DNA of 64,000 bases from Dichetophora obliterata (lineage: Eukaryota > Arthropoda > Insecta > Diptera > Sciomyzidae), in the NCBI GenBank assembly GCA_963920525.1, contig OY986438.1, positions 189,664,962-189,728,961 of the forward strand. The letters run 5' to 3'. The notes below the pieces were generated by a model that made no database searches, was not told the origin of the DNA, and worked only from the letters and a program-made list of their open reading frames with translations. How positions within the stretch are numbered: position 1 is the first letter of the stretch; every line of letters begins with the position of its first letter. The position numbers were made by a program, and so were the translations under genes. Positions 1-11,882 of this stretch are shown piece after piece.

Positions 1-3000
1 GTTTAAAAAAGGTCAAGTCGAACCGATGTACTGCATTGAAAAAGCGTTGAATAGACGGTTCAGTGCCATGGATCGTCTGTTGAATTTGGACAACTTTCAT
101 GCCATTGAAGGTGTTTACATTTTCCCAGTTACTTATGCATACTTTTAAAATATATATTATCTAAATAAAAATTTCAGGTCTGGAGAATATAATCATTAAC
201 CTAAGCTCAACGCGCATACTCAGTCGCGTGCTCATGCAAGCTTCGCGTAAATTTTTAAACAATTGCGTTGAGATCTGCTTGAGTAATAATAAAATATTAA
301 ATGCCAACTTCCCTAAAGTGCTTGCGTTAATGGCCAATTTGAAGGCTATTGATTTGGGCAACAACTGGATACACGATTTGAATGACATCAAAGAGCTCGA
401 CAAGCTTGGCCTTAAATCACTACGGCTCGATGGTAATCCTCTGTGTGTCAAATATAGCTTTGCTAGCGAATATATTAATGCGGTTAAAAAACACTTTCCA
501 GAACTGCAAAAACTGGTAAGCATTATGGGCATAAAGGTAGTTTCACCATTTTTACACAACAATATAAAAAAACTGTACTATTGTGACCAAAGCTTTTAAA
601 GGTAAATTCCATTCCAGTGATCTTCGTAGCGTTGGGATTAGGAAATAAATAAAATAAGTGTTTACTGCGATGTGCCCAATCTGTGCTATTATGTGCCGCC
701 TTGAAAAAAGTTGGTGAATTTTTTTTTTGGTAAGCTAGCCGCATCATTATTTTTTTAAAAATTCTACTGTTGTGCTTAGATGTGCTAGACTTGTGCTGTA
801 TGGAATGTATGTAAAGAGTTTAAAGCTAAATATTCACATGTTCACTCGTTTTCTTTAAGGTAAGATTATACACTTTTTATGATGCAACTTCTCTCTACTG
901 CAAATTGTAGCACAGTTCGAGCACATCACAGCACAACTTTAAAATATCTGAAAAAATGATGGAGGGGCGTTATAATGTAGCAATGATATTTGGGTTGGTT
1001 CTTAAAATTATCCATTGCGGAGAAAGTGTGAAAAAGCTGTAGTAGCTGAACTCTATTATAGCACAACTCGAGCAATTCAAAGCAAACTTTAAAACTTCTG
1101 ATTAATGGCGGAGCCTAACAATACAGCTCATCAAAATCATTCAATTTGAAAAAGTTTCTTTCCAGTACGTCATATAATAGCACAAATCAAGCACATCACA
1201 GCACAATTTTAAAATTTTAGAAGAAATTATGGCTTAGCTCATAAAAATCATTCAATTTGAATAAAATGTTTTGCTGTGCGTCACATAATAGCACAGCATA
1301 ATTTTAAAATTTTTCAAAAAATTATGGCGTAGCTCATTAAAAAAGCTTAAAAAATCATACAATTTATTGCTTTAAAAAATTAAAAATTGCTTACTTTATA
1401 CATATGCAAAATTTAATTCTTTGGAAGTGAGTCTTAAAAATCAATATTATTTTATGTTAAATTTTAGGATCTCGTAGATATCACTGGTAAAGGCAACTTG
1501 AGCACACAAAAAAATTTTCTCTGTGATGTCAAGGGCTATGATTTTGTAGAACAATTTGTAATGGAATACTTCCAAAAATTCAGCTCGCCAGATCGTGTAG
1601 AAATACTAGGTATTAAAATATATAGTTAAATTTATTTAAATTCTCAAACTCAAATTCTCTCTTTTTTTCAGAAATTTATCATCCCAATGCTTTATTTACT
1701 ATGACCTGTAATTATGTAGCTATGTCTGCACATGGCATAAAACGACTTTCGAAATATGTAGAACAGTCGCGAAATATATGCAAAATGTCTGATTTTTCAC
1801 GCGCTTTTACCACAGTACACGCGGGCAAAAATGAGATCAGTCAGGTGCTCATGCGTTTGCCAAAGATGGATTTCGATATGCTTAGTTTTGCCACCGATAC
1901 GACAGCTTATGATGTAAGGCTTTTAAATTTATTTGATACATTTTGTGACTATGCTCTTTTTAAATCCGTGCAGGAGAAAATGATTGTCATCATTGTTAAT
2001 GGTATCTTTATGGATAGAGCACCTACTATTGTCGATAGCGATATATTAATGGGCTTTACATGCACCTTTGTCCTGACAGCAGTGGAACGCAAGCTGGTTA
2101 GTTTGTGTGCTTATTGTAATGACTATAATCGATGTATCTATTTTATTAAATTCGTCTTTTTCTAATGTTTTTTAGGGTGCCTTAAAGTGTGCTGCTTCGT
2201 ATAAAATTGTCAATCAACAATTTAATGTTTTCAGTCCCACCAATGCGCAAACAAAACTTGCTTTTAAATACACAAAACCTGAAGATAAAATAAAAGCAGA
2301 TGATATGACAGTAGCGGACAAAGAGGCATTGCTTATTATGCTGCAAGAAGTCACTTCGTTGAAGTCCATATGGTGCACCAGGTATGTCTGTTTATTATAG
2401 TGTTTTTCGTTCCAATCTCAATTCCACTTGATAATCGTTAGTCCATGTACCATATCCTTCAAGGAAGTATTCTGATTTAGCTCGGTGAAGCGATTTTTCC
2501 AAGTTCAAACAATGGTTACAGTATAGGACTGTTGTTTGAAATATCTTGAACTGCTTAGCTGAGTTAAATTTTGTTTTAAGACTTTTAGGAAAAATTTTGC
2601 ATATTTATTACCTATTAAAATTGGGAACATACTGTAACCAAAATTTATACAAAGTGGTTATGAACATCCCCTCAATATAAAAACAAAACCCGGTAAAACT
2701 CAGAAACGGCATATGGTATTATTTTCATGACCACAACAAAAACAAAAGTTCATCATCCCATCTATAACATTACGAAACGACATAGTAAAAAAAATCAATT
2801 CTTTAGTCAAAAACCAATCCTCTATCTAAAATAGTTCCCAAAAACTTTTCTACATGTATAATGCTAGATATTCTTACTCTGCAGACATTTCCAATCGCCT
2901 CGCAAATCGCTTGCAAATTGCTTGGAAGGTGTGACAATCGCCAACAAGCTCATTTGGGAGTCATGCGGATATCGCCGACTGAAAGCAGCCGATGCCATGA

Positions 3001-5536
3001 AAGTGATTCGCCAGGAAGATTAGCAAACGAGTCGCCTAAAGGGTTCGTAAGTGATTCGCTGGTAAGAGTCGCCAACGAATCGCCTAAAGGGTTCGTAAGC
3101 GATTCGCTGGTAATAGTCGCCAACGAATCGCCGAGAGTGGTCTTAAGCGATTCGTAGGAAGAGTCGCCAACGAATCAGCGAGAGTGGTCCTAAGCGATTC
3201 GTAGGAAGAGTCGTACGCATTGCAAAAATAGTGATATGTTTCCAGGGAGAATTAAAAAAAGATTGAAATGGGAAACCTGATAGAATTGATGAAACTCGGT
3301 AGAAAAGAATATTTGTACATTAGGTCGGGTAAAAAAAGTATCTAAAATATTTCTTGGCTCATTGTATTACCCTCCACCAGAGCTGGGTTGTAATGATTCC
3401 TTTTTAATTTAATTCCACCTCAATTAAAATTCCTTGGAATTAGGAATTGATAACTGTACATCTGAATACCTCAGGAATGTAATTAGAAAAACTTCTCAAT
3501 TACATTGCAGGAATTGTAATGGGTAATTGAAGATATCAATTCCTCAGAAATGGAATTGAGAAAATCGCTAATTCCATTACAGGAATTGTAATTGGTAATT
3601 AAATACATCAATTCCTCGGAATGTAATTGGAAAAAATTGTCAATACCATTGCAGGAATTGTAATGGGTAATTGACCACTTCAATTCCTCAGGAATGGAAT
3701 TGAAAAAAAATGTAAATTTTATTACAAGAATTGCAATTGGTAATTGAACGCCTCAATTCCTTAGGAATAGAATTGGAAAACATTGCTATGCTAGTAGATT
3801 AATAAAATTTTGTACAGGGGTGTGAAAGTTGTGTACCACTCACCTTGCAAAAAGTCGGCGGGATTGCACCAGGTAGCGTAGTAGCTATATTGCTCTATCT
3901 CAAAATGTATTTAATTAAAAAAATTTGTATCTTCGATACAGTACATTTATTTGTAAATATTTCATAAACCGTCTGACAGTGGGAGTCAAATAAAGTTGTC
4001 TAATACATAATGAAGTAGTTTTGAGTTAATGAAAAAGTAATTGAAATTTTAACTCCAAATTACAATTCCTGTAATAGATTTTTTCCAATTCCATTATGAC
4101 TAATTGAAGTGCTCAATTACCATTTAAAATTACTGTAATGGAATTGACCATTTCTTTCAATTCCATTCCAAGGAATTGAGGTGTTCAATTGCCAATTACA
4201 ATTCCTGTAATGGAATTAAAAATTTTATCCAATTATATTCCTGAGAAATTAAGAGGACCAATTCCAAGGAATTGAAATTGAACTGTAAAGAGTACTTTTT
4301 GACCCAGCTCTGCCCTCCACGATAGAATTTTGTGTTGTTTTAATGACATGAAGTTAATGACAAAAAAGTAAGTTTCAAAAATTTATGTGAAATAATTACT
4401 CCAATATCTCTTTCCAATCAAAAGTTATGGCTAACAATTTATTTTTTCATATCATTGACTATCTATAGTAATGAAACTAATTTTTGTATAAAAATTCTCT
4501 TTTACTTGAATCAGTATAAAAATTTTTTCAGAAACCTGCTCGTTCGGGATGTTTTTTTAACCAATTAAGGACCAACTTTTTTAAAAAAATTCTAGCAAAC
4601 CTAAGGGTTAAGACATCGCGAATTCCTTTCGTGGAGGGACTACAATGAGCTAAGAAATATTTTAGACCGAGTTTATCAAACACTTTTTTAATTTGTATGG
4701 AGACCGACCCGGCCTAACGTCCATACCAATAAAACTTCAACAATCAAATTTTTGTTGAGCAAATGGTTGAGGAATATAGCATTTAAATTATTTTTTCCTC
4801 CACTGTATATTTGCTTTTTTAAACAATTCATAGAACTAAAAATAAAATTTCAAGGTTGATAAACTAAATTCGAAATCCAAATGCAAAAAATTGTATACGT
4901 GTGTCTATAGTATCGTTTATTAAGACTTTTCCTACTTCATCATGATTGCATTCTTCCTAATGGAATTGAACCACCAACACCAAGTTATCGTTTCTTTTTT
5001 TAAAAGTTCTTAGACAGCAACTTTAAAAAATTGTGTAGGTTAAACTGTTATAAAGCATGCTTTGGGAAGGGGTTTCAATTAATGGAAAGTTTCAAAAATG
5101 ATTTTTTGGTAAAAGCTTGACTTTCGGGCTAAAATGTTTTGTAAAGTTATTAATAAGATTATGAAAATTTATTTCATAGAAGTCATGGAAAAAATATCAC
5201 ATATCAATGGTTTTAGAGATACCATTTTTGTTTTGTGGGGCTGTTTAAATATATACATATTCTGATCACTCATATCTGTTGGACCAATTTCGATTAACCG
5301 CCTCATTTTTTATCACGAAAATAAATTAGTTTTTCGACATTTTAAAGGAAAATTTTAACGACTACTAAATAAGTAGGGCTCCTAAAGTTTTTCATACAAA
5401 TTTTTTGTAATATTATTCCTTATTTTGTTTTACTTGCAGATGCCTAGAAGATGCCAAATGGGACTTTGAAGGCGCTTTGGGCATATTCATGCATCTTTGT
5501 GAGAAAAATGAGATTCCAGATACTGCATTTATTTAA
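1..5536 (+). CDS. Nuclear RNA export factor (NXF family), 5'-partial, seven exons
   Basis: Exons read from splice signals and continuous frame: <1-110, 178-515, 1468-1609, 1672-1913, 1974-2096, 2176-2381, 5440-5536 (stop TAA 5534-5536). All introns are GT-AG and phases match at every junction. Domains in order: leucine-rich repeats in exon 2 (motifs CLSNNKI, AIDLGNNWI, SLRLDGNPLC), NTF2-like domain in exons 3-6 (starts at YDFVEQFVMEYFQKF; includes VIIVNGIFMD and TFVLTAVERK), and a UBA-like TAP-C domain split by the last intron (CLEDAKWDFEGALGIF, end IPDTAFI). Known for the family: LRR and NTF2-like/Nxt1 modules bind RNA and adaptor, and TAP-C contacts nucleoporins or partner proteins; acts at the nuclear pore in mRNA or piRNA-precursor export. 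The RNA-binding N-terminus lies outside the window. Flies have several paralogues (Nxf1, Nxf2, Nxf3, Nxf4) and I cannot say which this is. No in-frame stop or broken splice site, so probably functional. Confidence 0.93.
516..1467. repeat. NXF intron with degenerate ~110-bp repeats
   Basis: This intron carries at least four decayed copies of a unit containing TAGCACA..CGAGCACATCACAGCACAA followed by TTTAAAAT and ATTATGGCG, near 907, 1057, 1178 and 1288. Spacing is about 110-150 bp. The mirror motif TTGTGCTG / GTGCTATTATGTGC occurs at 680-800, so the block may be a worn inverted-repeat element. No coding content. Confidence 0.5.
2861..3230 (+). repeat. GCGATTCG-type tandem array, copy 1 (in last NXF intron)
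   Basis: Left part (TGCAGACATTTCCAATCGCC, 2880-2990) is followed by about four ~58-bp units built on GATTCGC..GGAAGAGTCGCCAACGAATCGCC..AAGGGTTCGTAAGC. The whole block reappears in reverse orientation at 27080-27590, including the non-tandem left part, so it is a dispersed mobile repeat rather than a local satellite. The open frame here (98 codons) is a by-product of the repeat. Confidence 0.75.
3320..4718. mobile_element. Old inverted-repeat element interrupted by a hAT-type element
   Basis: The left arm 3320-3377 (TTAGGTCGGGT ... ATATTTCTTGGCTCATTGTA) is the inverse of 4633-4718 (TACAATGAGCTAAGAAATAT ... GACCCGGCCTAAC). The arms diverge by several mismatches and about 35 bp is missing on the left, so it is older than the insertion it carries at 3378-4312. 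The part at about 4378-4510 also matches a repeat at 57325-57450. Confidence 0.6.
3378..4312. mobile_element. hAT-type foldback/MITE with 8-bp TSD CCCTCCAC
   Basis: Termini CAGAGCTGGGT / ACCCAGCTCTG are inverted repeats flanked by a perfect 8-bp duplication CCCTCCAC (3370-3377 and 4313-4320), the target-site length of hAT transposases. Inside, ~75-bp tandem units (ATTCCATTACAGGAATTGTA .. GGTAATTGA) run in one orientation on the left (3420-3800) and the opposite one on the right (4050-4270), around a unique 3803-4010 core. There is no transposase, so it is non-autonomous. It sits inside the last NXF intron. Confidence 0.85.
4719..5439. other. Rest of last NXF intron
   Basis: AT-rich sequence with no ORF, no clear inverted repeat and no conserved motif recognised, ending in the polypyrimidine tract and CAG acceptor of the TAP-C exon. 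Confidence 0.5.
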
Positions 5537-5794
5537 GTTATAACCTAAACAATTTGTTTTTATTATTAGTTTTTAAGTGTTCTAAGTTGCGAAGATTTGT
5601 AAAATGTATACAACTGACTTGATTAGAGATGCTTAAGTATAAGACTAAAAAATATATTAACTGGACAATACATCAGATGTTGGCTAGGCATAAAGTTTTT
5701 AGCAAGTTGTATTTTATCTTAAATCAAAGCGTTGCCATGCACTCTTTTATCTCCAACACTGTTCGACAATTTTAAACCTTGTTTAAATTACAGA

Positions 5795-6790
5795 TTTCGA
5801 CCAAGGGATTATGGAAGAGGAGAAAAAACTATACAAGTGTGAGATTACACTGAAAAAACTTTACACTTTTTTATATGACAATAATATGATTGTTGAGCAA
5901 TTGTTAGAAAAATTTAAATGCAATTTTGATAATATTAGAGATATGAATGAACCGAAATATTACTTTGGACTTGAAATAGAGAGGACAGATGGAAGATTAT
6001 CTGTCTCTCAGCCGGGTTAAAAAGTTAACTTAGTAAGGAAGTATGGTCTAGAAAATACAAAAGAGACAAAGCTTCCAATGCAAGCTAAATTGCAGTTGCA
6101 AAAAGAAATTCCCACGTGGGGAATCTGAAAAAATGGAAGCCGTTAAATATCACGAGATTATAGGGTCCTTATTTTATCTTGCATTATATAGCCTATCAGA
6201 CATTGCTTTTAGCGTTAACATGCTGTCACGATTTTCACAAGACCTAAGGAGACGGTACTGAAATGCAGCTCTACAAGTTGTAAAGTATCTTAACATATCT
6301 AAATCGACTGTGTTATCATATCACAAAACAGGATTATCATTAATAGGATTCGTGGATGCTAACTCAAGATGTAAACGATAGCAAATCACAATCTGGTTTT
6401 TGTTTTGTTCTTGCAGGTGCTGCTATCACATGGGAGCCACGAAAAGAAAAAGTAATAGCAACTTCTAGTGTGGAAGCTGAGTATGCAGCATGGACAGATG
6501 CTGCAAAAGAAGCTATATACCCAAGTTACTTGCTAGAGGAGTTGGGATTTAAAAGCAATAATCCAATAACAATACTCGCAGAGCGCATAGCACATGGCGA
6601 AGTTTGGAGGACATTGCTCAAGGACGAAACATATTGACTACAATTATCACTTTAAAGAGATGTGGTTGACCGAAAGATCGTCGAATAAAAATACGTTCCA
6701 ACAAACGAAATGCCAGCAGATAGTTTAACAAAAACTGTTCCAAAAGACAAATATAATTTTTGTTGCAAACATTTTGGATTAATATTTCAA
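5795..6790 (+). pseudogene. Ty1/copia retrotransposon, RT C-terminal part and RNase H, broken
   Basis: Broken frames give the end of a copia reverse transcriptase and its RNase H: FLYDNNMIVEQL (expected YVDD core, here YDNN), EPKYYFGLEIERTDGRLSVSQ, then after stops SLFYLALYS, NMLSRFSQDP, and SQSGFCFVLAGAAITWEPRK..VIATSSVEAEYAAW..AKEAIY. The final segment includes the usual PTNEMPADSLTK end. At least three in-frame stops or frameshifts occur, so it is dead. The 5' part (gag, protease, integrase, most of RT) is missing. It begins about 260 bp downstream of the NXF stop in the same orientation. Confidence 0.85.
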
Positions 6791-6812
6791 ACTGGTTTAT
6801 CTTGAGGAGGCG

Positions 6813-7170
6813 CGTTGTATTATCAAGTTTTACTTTGTTTAGAAATAATTTACTAAATCGTTTGTTATCGTTCATGTGGAATTTACGGCAGAAACCACAG
6901 CATACTACTGAAGAGTTGATGTAGCTATCAACGAAATAGTCTGTCTAGTCTGCTTGGTGGTCTGTTTTGCAAAGAACTTGTTGTTGCAACCTGTTGCTTC
7001 ATTAACATATTTGGCATTAAGCTCAGATGAATTGAGCTCAAAAATTATTTTTTTTAGTTAGATGTATAAAAATAAAATCATGCATGCTTATTTATTGTTT
7101 TTTCGTTTAGAAAATATCATTTTATTTTTCATTCAAATAAAATTTTGCGAATCAATTATTGTTTATAAAA
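6813..7170 (+). mobile_element. Possible 3' LTR of the copia remnant
   Basis: A purine-rich tract (GAGGAGG) directly after the RNase H remnant is followed by TTGTATTATC, where copia-type 3' LTRs normally start. A TATA-like TGTATAAAAATAAAA lies at 7061. No second LTR is present, so the right boundary cannot be fixed. Confidence 0.3.
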
Positions 7171-7179
7171 ATATAATTC

Positions 7180-7415
7180 GCATAATCGCGAATAACGTTG
7201 TAAACGATCAAATTGTAATTTTGCACTTTTGCACATTTTACAAGCACGTGAAATGTTCTTCCATTGACTGACACTTTAAAATGCGATAAAAATACCCTAA
7301 ACTGCTTTGTTTTTACTCAGTACTGTTTTTATATAATATAAGAGAGTAATCCTAACAGGTGTTCGCAAAAAACTTTAAGGAAAAATGTCGTTTACAACGT
7401 TATTCCCGATTATGC
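7180..7415. mobile_element. Small inverted-repeat element
   Basis: GCATAATCGCGAATAACGTT at about 7180-7208 is repeated in inverse orientation at 7388-7415 with one or two mismatches (AACGTTATTCCCGATTATGC). The interior has no coding capacity. It fits a short MITE; no target duplication is clear. Confidence 0.45.
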
Positions 7416-7534
7416 TTTAATTTACAATAGCTAATTTTTAACATTTGTTTATAAAAATATCAGTTGAGTGCTAACTTTAAAGAATTTTAAAAGAAATAGG
7501 AAAAGTTAAAAGTTTTCCGAGACTTTCAAAAGCC

Positions 7535-7645
7535 ATTTTAGTTTTTATTTTATTTATTTTTTATTTTATTTCTTTTTTATTTTATTTATTTTTTATTTTA
7601 TTTATTTTTTATTTTATTTTATTTATTTATAATCTGCAAGCCAAT
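7535..7645. repeat. Low-complexity (TTTTATTTATT)n tract
   Basis: About 110 bp composed of TTTATT/TTTTTATT units with a single TTTC interruption. It is a simple repeat with no further meaning visible. Confidence 0.8.
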
Positions 7646-8040
7646 AAAGGCTGAAACGATTACATAGAAATTCATTATTTGCTTCCGTAACAAGAGTAAC
7701 ATGTTTAAATAAGTCAATTTCAAAAGACTTTTGAGACTTTTATTTTTATAGAAACTTTACTAAAGGTCTGTTAACACAACAATTATGCCAAAGGAATATT
7801 TTAAGTAGTTTTGATGTTACACAATTGTTTAATTTTAAGTAAATTTAAGACATACGGCTTGTTAGAGACACTAAATAATTGTAACAATACTGCAACACTG
7901 TTACTCATTGGTAGCTCTGTTGCAGATACTCAGCTGATACTTTACCTAAATATTGCAATTATTTTGCGCTGCTTCTGTGATCGAACATGAGACTTTCAGA
8001 ATGATTTTTTTTTTATTAAATTTAGCGCTTGATAACTTTG
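7646..8040. other. Non-coding, nothing recognised
   Basis: AT-rich sequence without ORFs, repeats or motifs I can support. Confidence 0.4.
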
Positions 8041-8049
8041 CAGACAACG

Positions 8050-9000
8050 CACAGTGCGTTTTTTTCGATTTTAGAATGACATTTGCCTTATCTCAGAAAC
8101 CATAAAAGCTAGAGTCATGCAATTTTGTACAAATGGGTTTTAGCCTAAATTAAGTAACAGCACAAATTAGAATTCTAGGTATCGCCTACCTCCCATACAA
8201 ACAATATTTTTTAATAGAAAAAACACGCATAAAATTGCTTATTTGTGTTTTTAAAGTGTAAAGTTAGTTTATTTAACTTCACTTAAACGTCATAATAAAA
8301 ATATTTCAAATCGGTTCAAATTACGAAGTTAAAAAAAAAAATTAAAAATGGTTGCTAATACAAAATTAAGTCACAACTTGTTTAAAATGATGAATTTTAT
8401 TTTATTTTTCTTTAAATTTAAGAGTACCTACAAAGTATCTTGGAAATCAGTGCGTTTTAAGGCAAAATATGATTTTGAAGCGTTTCTTTAAATTAAGTGT
8501 TTTTTCTTGTGCGCAACTTTGAGAAATCAATTTTTTCAGCAACAATATACTATATTTTATGAAAGTATAATTATCCGATTGTAAGGAGGTCGAACTATTT
8601 AGATTCTTTTCACTAAATTTTTGTAAAATAACTACTGCTTAATAAATTTAGACGTTTTTTCTATTTTTTTGTTTTTTATAATATATTTTTAGTTTGTTAC
8701 AAATTCAATGGTAATTAAGTGAATATAAAAAAAAAACAAAATTTAAATATATGCTTTCCTTCTCTTCTAAGTAATAAATGTTTCAAATTGCCTTACTATT
8801 TTAGTTTGGAAAGCGTTACTTTTTTCGGAAAAAGTTTCAACTTTCAAAAATTCCATAAAAATTTCAGAAGAGGGCATCAATTTCATAATATCATTTCCAT
8901 AAATTTCATCAATTATCTGCCGAAAAAAAAAATATATTTTATTTAGATTAAAAAAAAAATTTTGTTAGCCTAAAATCGAAAAATGCGCAGTGTGCAACAG
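8050..9000. mobile_element. Possible ~950-bp element with ~27-bp inverted ends
   Basis: GCACAGTGCGTTTTTTTCGA at 8050 and its inverse TCGAAAAATGCGCAGTGTGC at 8977 face each other. The interior is AT-rich and lacks long ORFs; the 75-codon frame at 8719 matches nothing I know. No target duplication identified, so the call is tentative. Confidence 0.35.
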
Positions 9001-9950
9001 AAGAAAATTGTTTTTAAAATATTGAAAATCAAGAAAGCAAAGTTTTTGCGCAGAAGATAGTTTTTGTAACCGATATTTTTAAGAAGAGAACAGTGACGAA
9101 AACTGCAAAGTTTTTTAAATTTAATAAATGGAATATAATATAATATCTGTACATTAATATGATATGATGTATAGATTTCAATATAGTTAATACAAATTTT
9201 TCTTGCCTTTCTTCTTCCATAACACTCGAGCAGTATAAATAATCATGTTGCTGGGTTCCTGCATTTTGGGCGCGCCAAATGCCAAATTTCTGCTTAACTT
9301 TTGCAATAGTTGCAGGATATTTTGTATCGAACGTGATACTGTGATATGTAGCGCAGTATTGCTGCAGTCATTGAGACTCGAACAAGTCCATATATTAAAA
9401 GTTACTTAGACGTTGACTTTTAGAACGTCGATAAACGTGTGTTTTTTCTCCTCATCCGGAACTTGATCCGAATCTAATGTGCAATTATTTTGATTGTTGG
9501 ACTGAGCTATGAAAACTTATTGACAGACATCTAAGTTGTTTTATGCAGTTTTTTGCGATAAAGTCGGACAGCTGTTTAAATGAAGCTGTTTCTGGTATTT
9601 CATATATATTTTTCAATATTGCTACTTCACTAATATTTCAATAATCAATAATATTTTTGCTTTAATCTAGGTAGCCTCGCCTATATGTTAAAAAGAGACA
9701 TCAAATCAATATTGATGTAATTAAAAGTGATAACAAGTATGACACTAAGATCGCTGCTAGACACTTAGGACCTTGCATCGCTCCATTGTTTTCGGGTGAC
9801 TTCTTATCATTTTAATTGTATAGTAAGTAGTTAATAAATAAAAGTTTTTTTTAATCAGCACTGCATGATTTCATATGCGACTTTAGAGAAGTTATCTGCC
9901 TAGTCAAGTTGAAACGGATTTTGAATTCACTGCCGTAACGTCTAACTACA
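9001..9950. other. Non-coding stretch, no supported gene
   Basis: Single-copy-looking sequence. A GGGCGCGCC string at 9268 sits in no recognisable gene or element. Short ORFs here have no protein-like composition. Confidence 0.4.
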
Positions 9951-10019
9951 AATGTATATTGCACATTTTTTGGATTATAAAAATATTTTTGGAATCTCAA
10001 CTAATTTAGAGACGATACT

Positions 10020-10700
10020 CAGTTTGTGGCACAGTGGCTGTAAAAAGTGTTCAAACACATTTTATATTCACTTGCAACTCTTTCTCACACTCACTCTCTC
10101 TTGCTGCTCTATGCTCTCCGCTCTGTTACAACATGCGCTCTGCGCTTGTGTTTCATTCTCTTGTTGGCCAACAATAGATGTTCATCAAACGAATGCTGAA
10201 TAGTTTTCCATTCTTATATGACCAGTACCAACTTGTCGCTGCTTCAGTTGCAATTCGAACGTGGACACAAGTATTACGTTGCTTAACGCTAACGGAGAAT
10301 AATATAGAAAAAGTGCGCCTAAATATTTGAAGTAGGTTCTGCATAAAAGTAGTATTAAAATAAAATAGCCCAAAATTAAAAAAAAAAAATCAACTCAAGA
10401 AAAGATTGCATCAAATCTTATGCATCAAAAAGAAAAAAAATTAACATTAATATCAACAAAAGTGCACCTGCAGCAGATAGTTATTTTGTTGTTTGGTTTT
10501 GTGAAAACTATTCATGCATACAAAAAGCAAACAAAAAAAAATATATATATATAAATAATGAATACATCTGCTTCCAACGCAGTAGCTTCATTAAAAATTC
10601 AGCTACATGTATTAACACTTTTGTAAAAATTCACCCATTGAATTTGAAATTAAGTGATCGGTGATGAGTTCCACACCCATTTCACCCCACTCACACAGCA
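10020..10700 (+). promoter_or_regulatory. Candidate promoter and A-rich 5' untranslated exon
   Basis: A CT-rich stretch of GAGA-factor type on the opposite strand (CACTCACTCTCTCTTGC, 10088-10105) is followed by an initiator-like TTCAGTT (10243) and then about 400 bp of A/CAA-rich, ATG-poor sequence resembling fly 5' leaders (ATCAACTCAAGAAAAG, ATATCAACAAAAGTGCACC). No TATA box and no downstream promoter element in the right place; no unambiguous splice donor. It could be the first exon of a gene whose coding exons lie outside the window. Confidence 0.25.
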
Positions 10701-11613
10701 GCTGAGTACTATGTATTTAAGCTATTTTAAGTGCCTTTTATTTTTTTCTATAAACTATTATTAATTAAAATATGAAGAATATGTAGCTATCTGTTCTACG
10801 AAAATTATTATTTTTCTTTAACGACTAACGCAGTTTAGTGTTTGCATATTAGACAAATTAATATGTCTCGTTCATAAAAAAAATATGCCTTTTAGTTTTC
10901 CCTCTGTAGCTTTAATTAATTGCCTATTTTTATGCACAGACGAGACAACTCGAAATTAAGTGAGTTTTTTTTTTAATGTTGTTCCGCTTTTGATGAATTC
11001 CGTGGCTACGCAAAGTAACTAACAATAGTTGGAATTTAGCGTTTTTTTTAAATACATAGTTTTCGCTTTCACGGTTGCCGCTTTTGTTTGGGCTAGAGAC
11101 AAATAAAGGCTTCCGTCATTTTCAAGAATTTCCAAAAATATATCGTTACAAACTATTTGTGGCTATTTACTAAATTATAACCATGCATGTGTTTTTCAAT
11201 GTCTTGCATACTTTCGATATTTTTAGACCTTTAATAACATAATTTATATTTATATTTTTGAAAAGTTAAGTTCTTGAAAGATTTTCGGTATGAATGAATG
11301 CTATAGATTTTATTGAATTCAAATAAATTTGCCCCAAATACGGGCACATTGGTTGCTTGACGTTTAATTCTAAGGCTAAGAGTAAAAGCACGCGCATTTA
11401 ATCTAAATTATTTTAGACAGATCTGTTTGCTTAAATTTAATACAAAGAGCTGTTAAAAAAATGAAAAAAATGAGTTTTAAGTAATGTTTTTTTTATAATA
11501 TATTGCAATTTTAGCCAATTTACTTTGATAAAGAGGTTTTTATAAGCAATAAATTACAATTAAATTAAATTACAATTATATTAAATTACAATTACAATTA
11601 TATATGAATTTAC
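10701..11613. other. Non-coding stretch, nothing supported
   Basis: AT-rich, with short homopolymer runs and an ATTACAATTA-type simple repeat at 11553-11600. No ORF, inverted repeat or RNA gene seen. Confidence 0.4.
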
Positions 11614-11882
11614 CAGCCCTATTCTGGCAAAGTAACAATTTTTACCCAGTATTTTTAATATTTCTGTCTTTGTTGTAATTTTTTAATTTCAAAACAAAAT
11701 TTGAAGCTCAAAAATAACAAATTTTGATAAAAATTGTCATCTGCTTTTCAGGTAGTGACAATTTTATTAAAACATTTTGTGTTTTGAGCTTCAAATTTTG
11801 ACTTGAAAACAAAAATTACAAAAAACACATGGAAATATTAAAAATACTAGGTACCAATTGTTACTTTACCAGAATAGGGCTG
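11614..11882. mobile_element. MITE family A (CAGCCCTATTCTGGCAAA), complete copy
   Basis: A 269-bp near-palindrome. Termini CAGCCCTATTCTGGCAAAGT / inverse at the right end continue as roughly 120-bp arms (ATTTTTAATATTTC, AAATTTGAAGCTCAAAA) around a short centre. The same family occurs truncated at 15342 and complete but interrupted at 22228-23049. Confidence 0.8.

Noticed and set aside
2861..3157. 98-codon ORF with internal peptide repeats in the NXF intron
   Set aside because: The peptide repeat simply reflects the ~58-bp DNA repeat, which is non-coding and dispersed.
10233..10275. Inr plus DPE core promoter
   Set aside because: The GAACGTGGAC string after the initiator is at the wrong distance for a DPE/MTE, so only a weak promoter call was kept.
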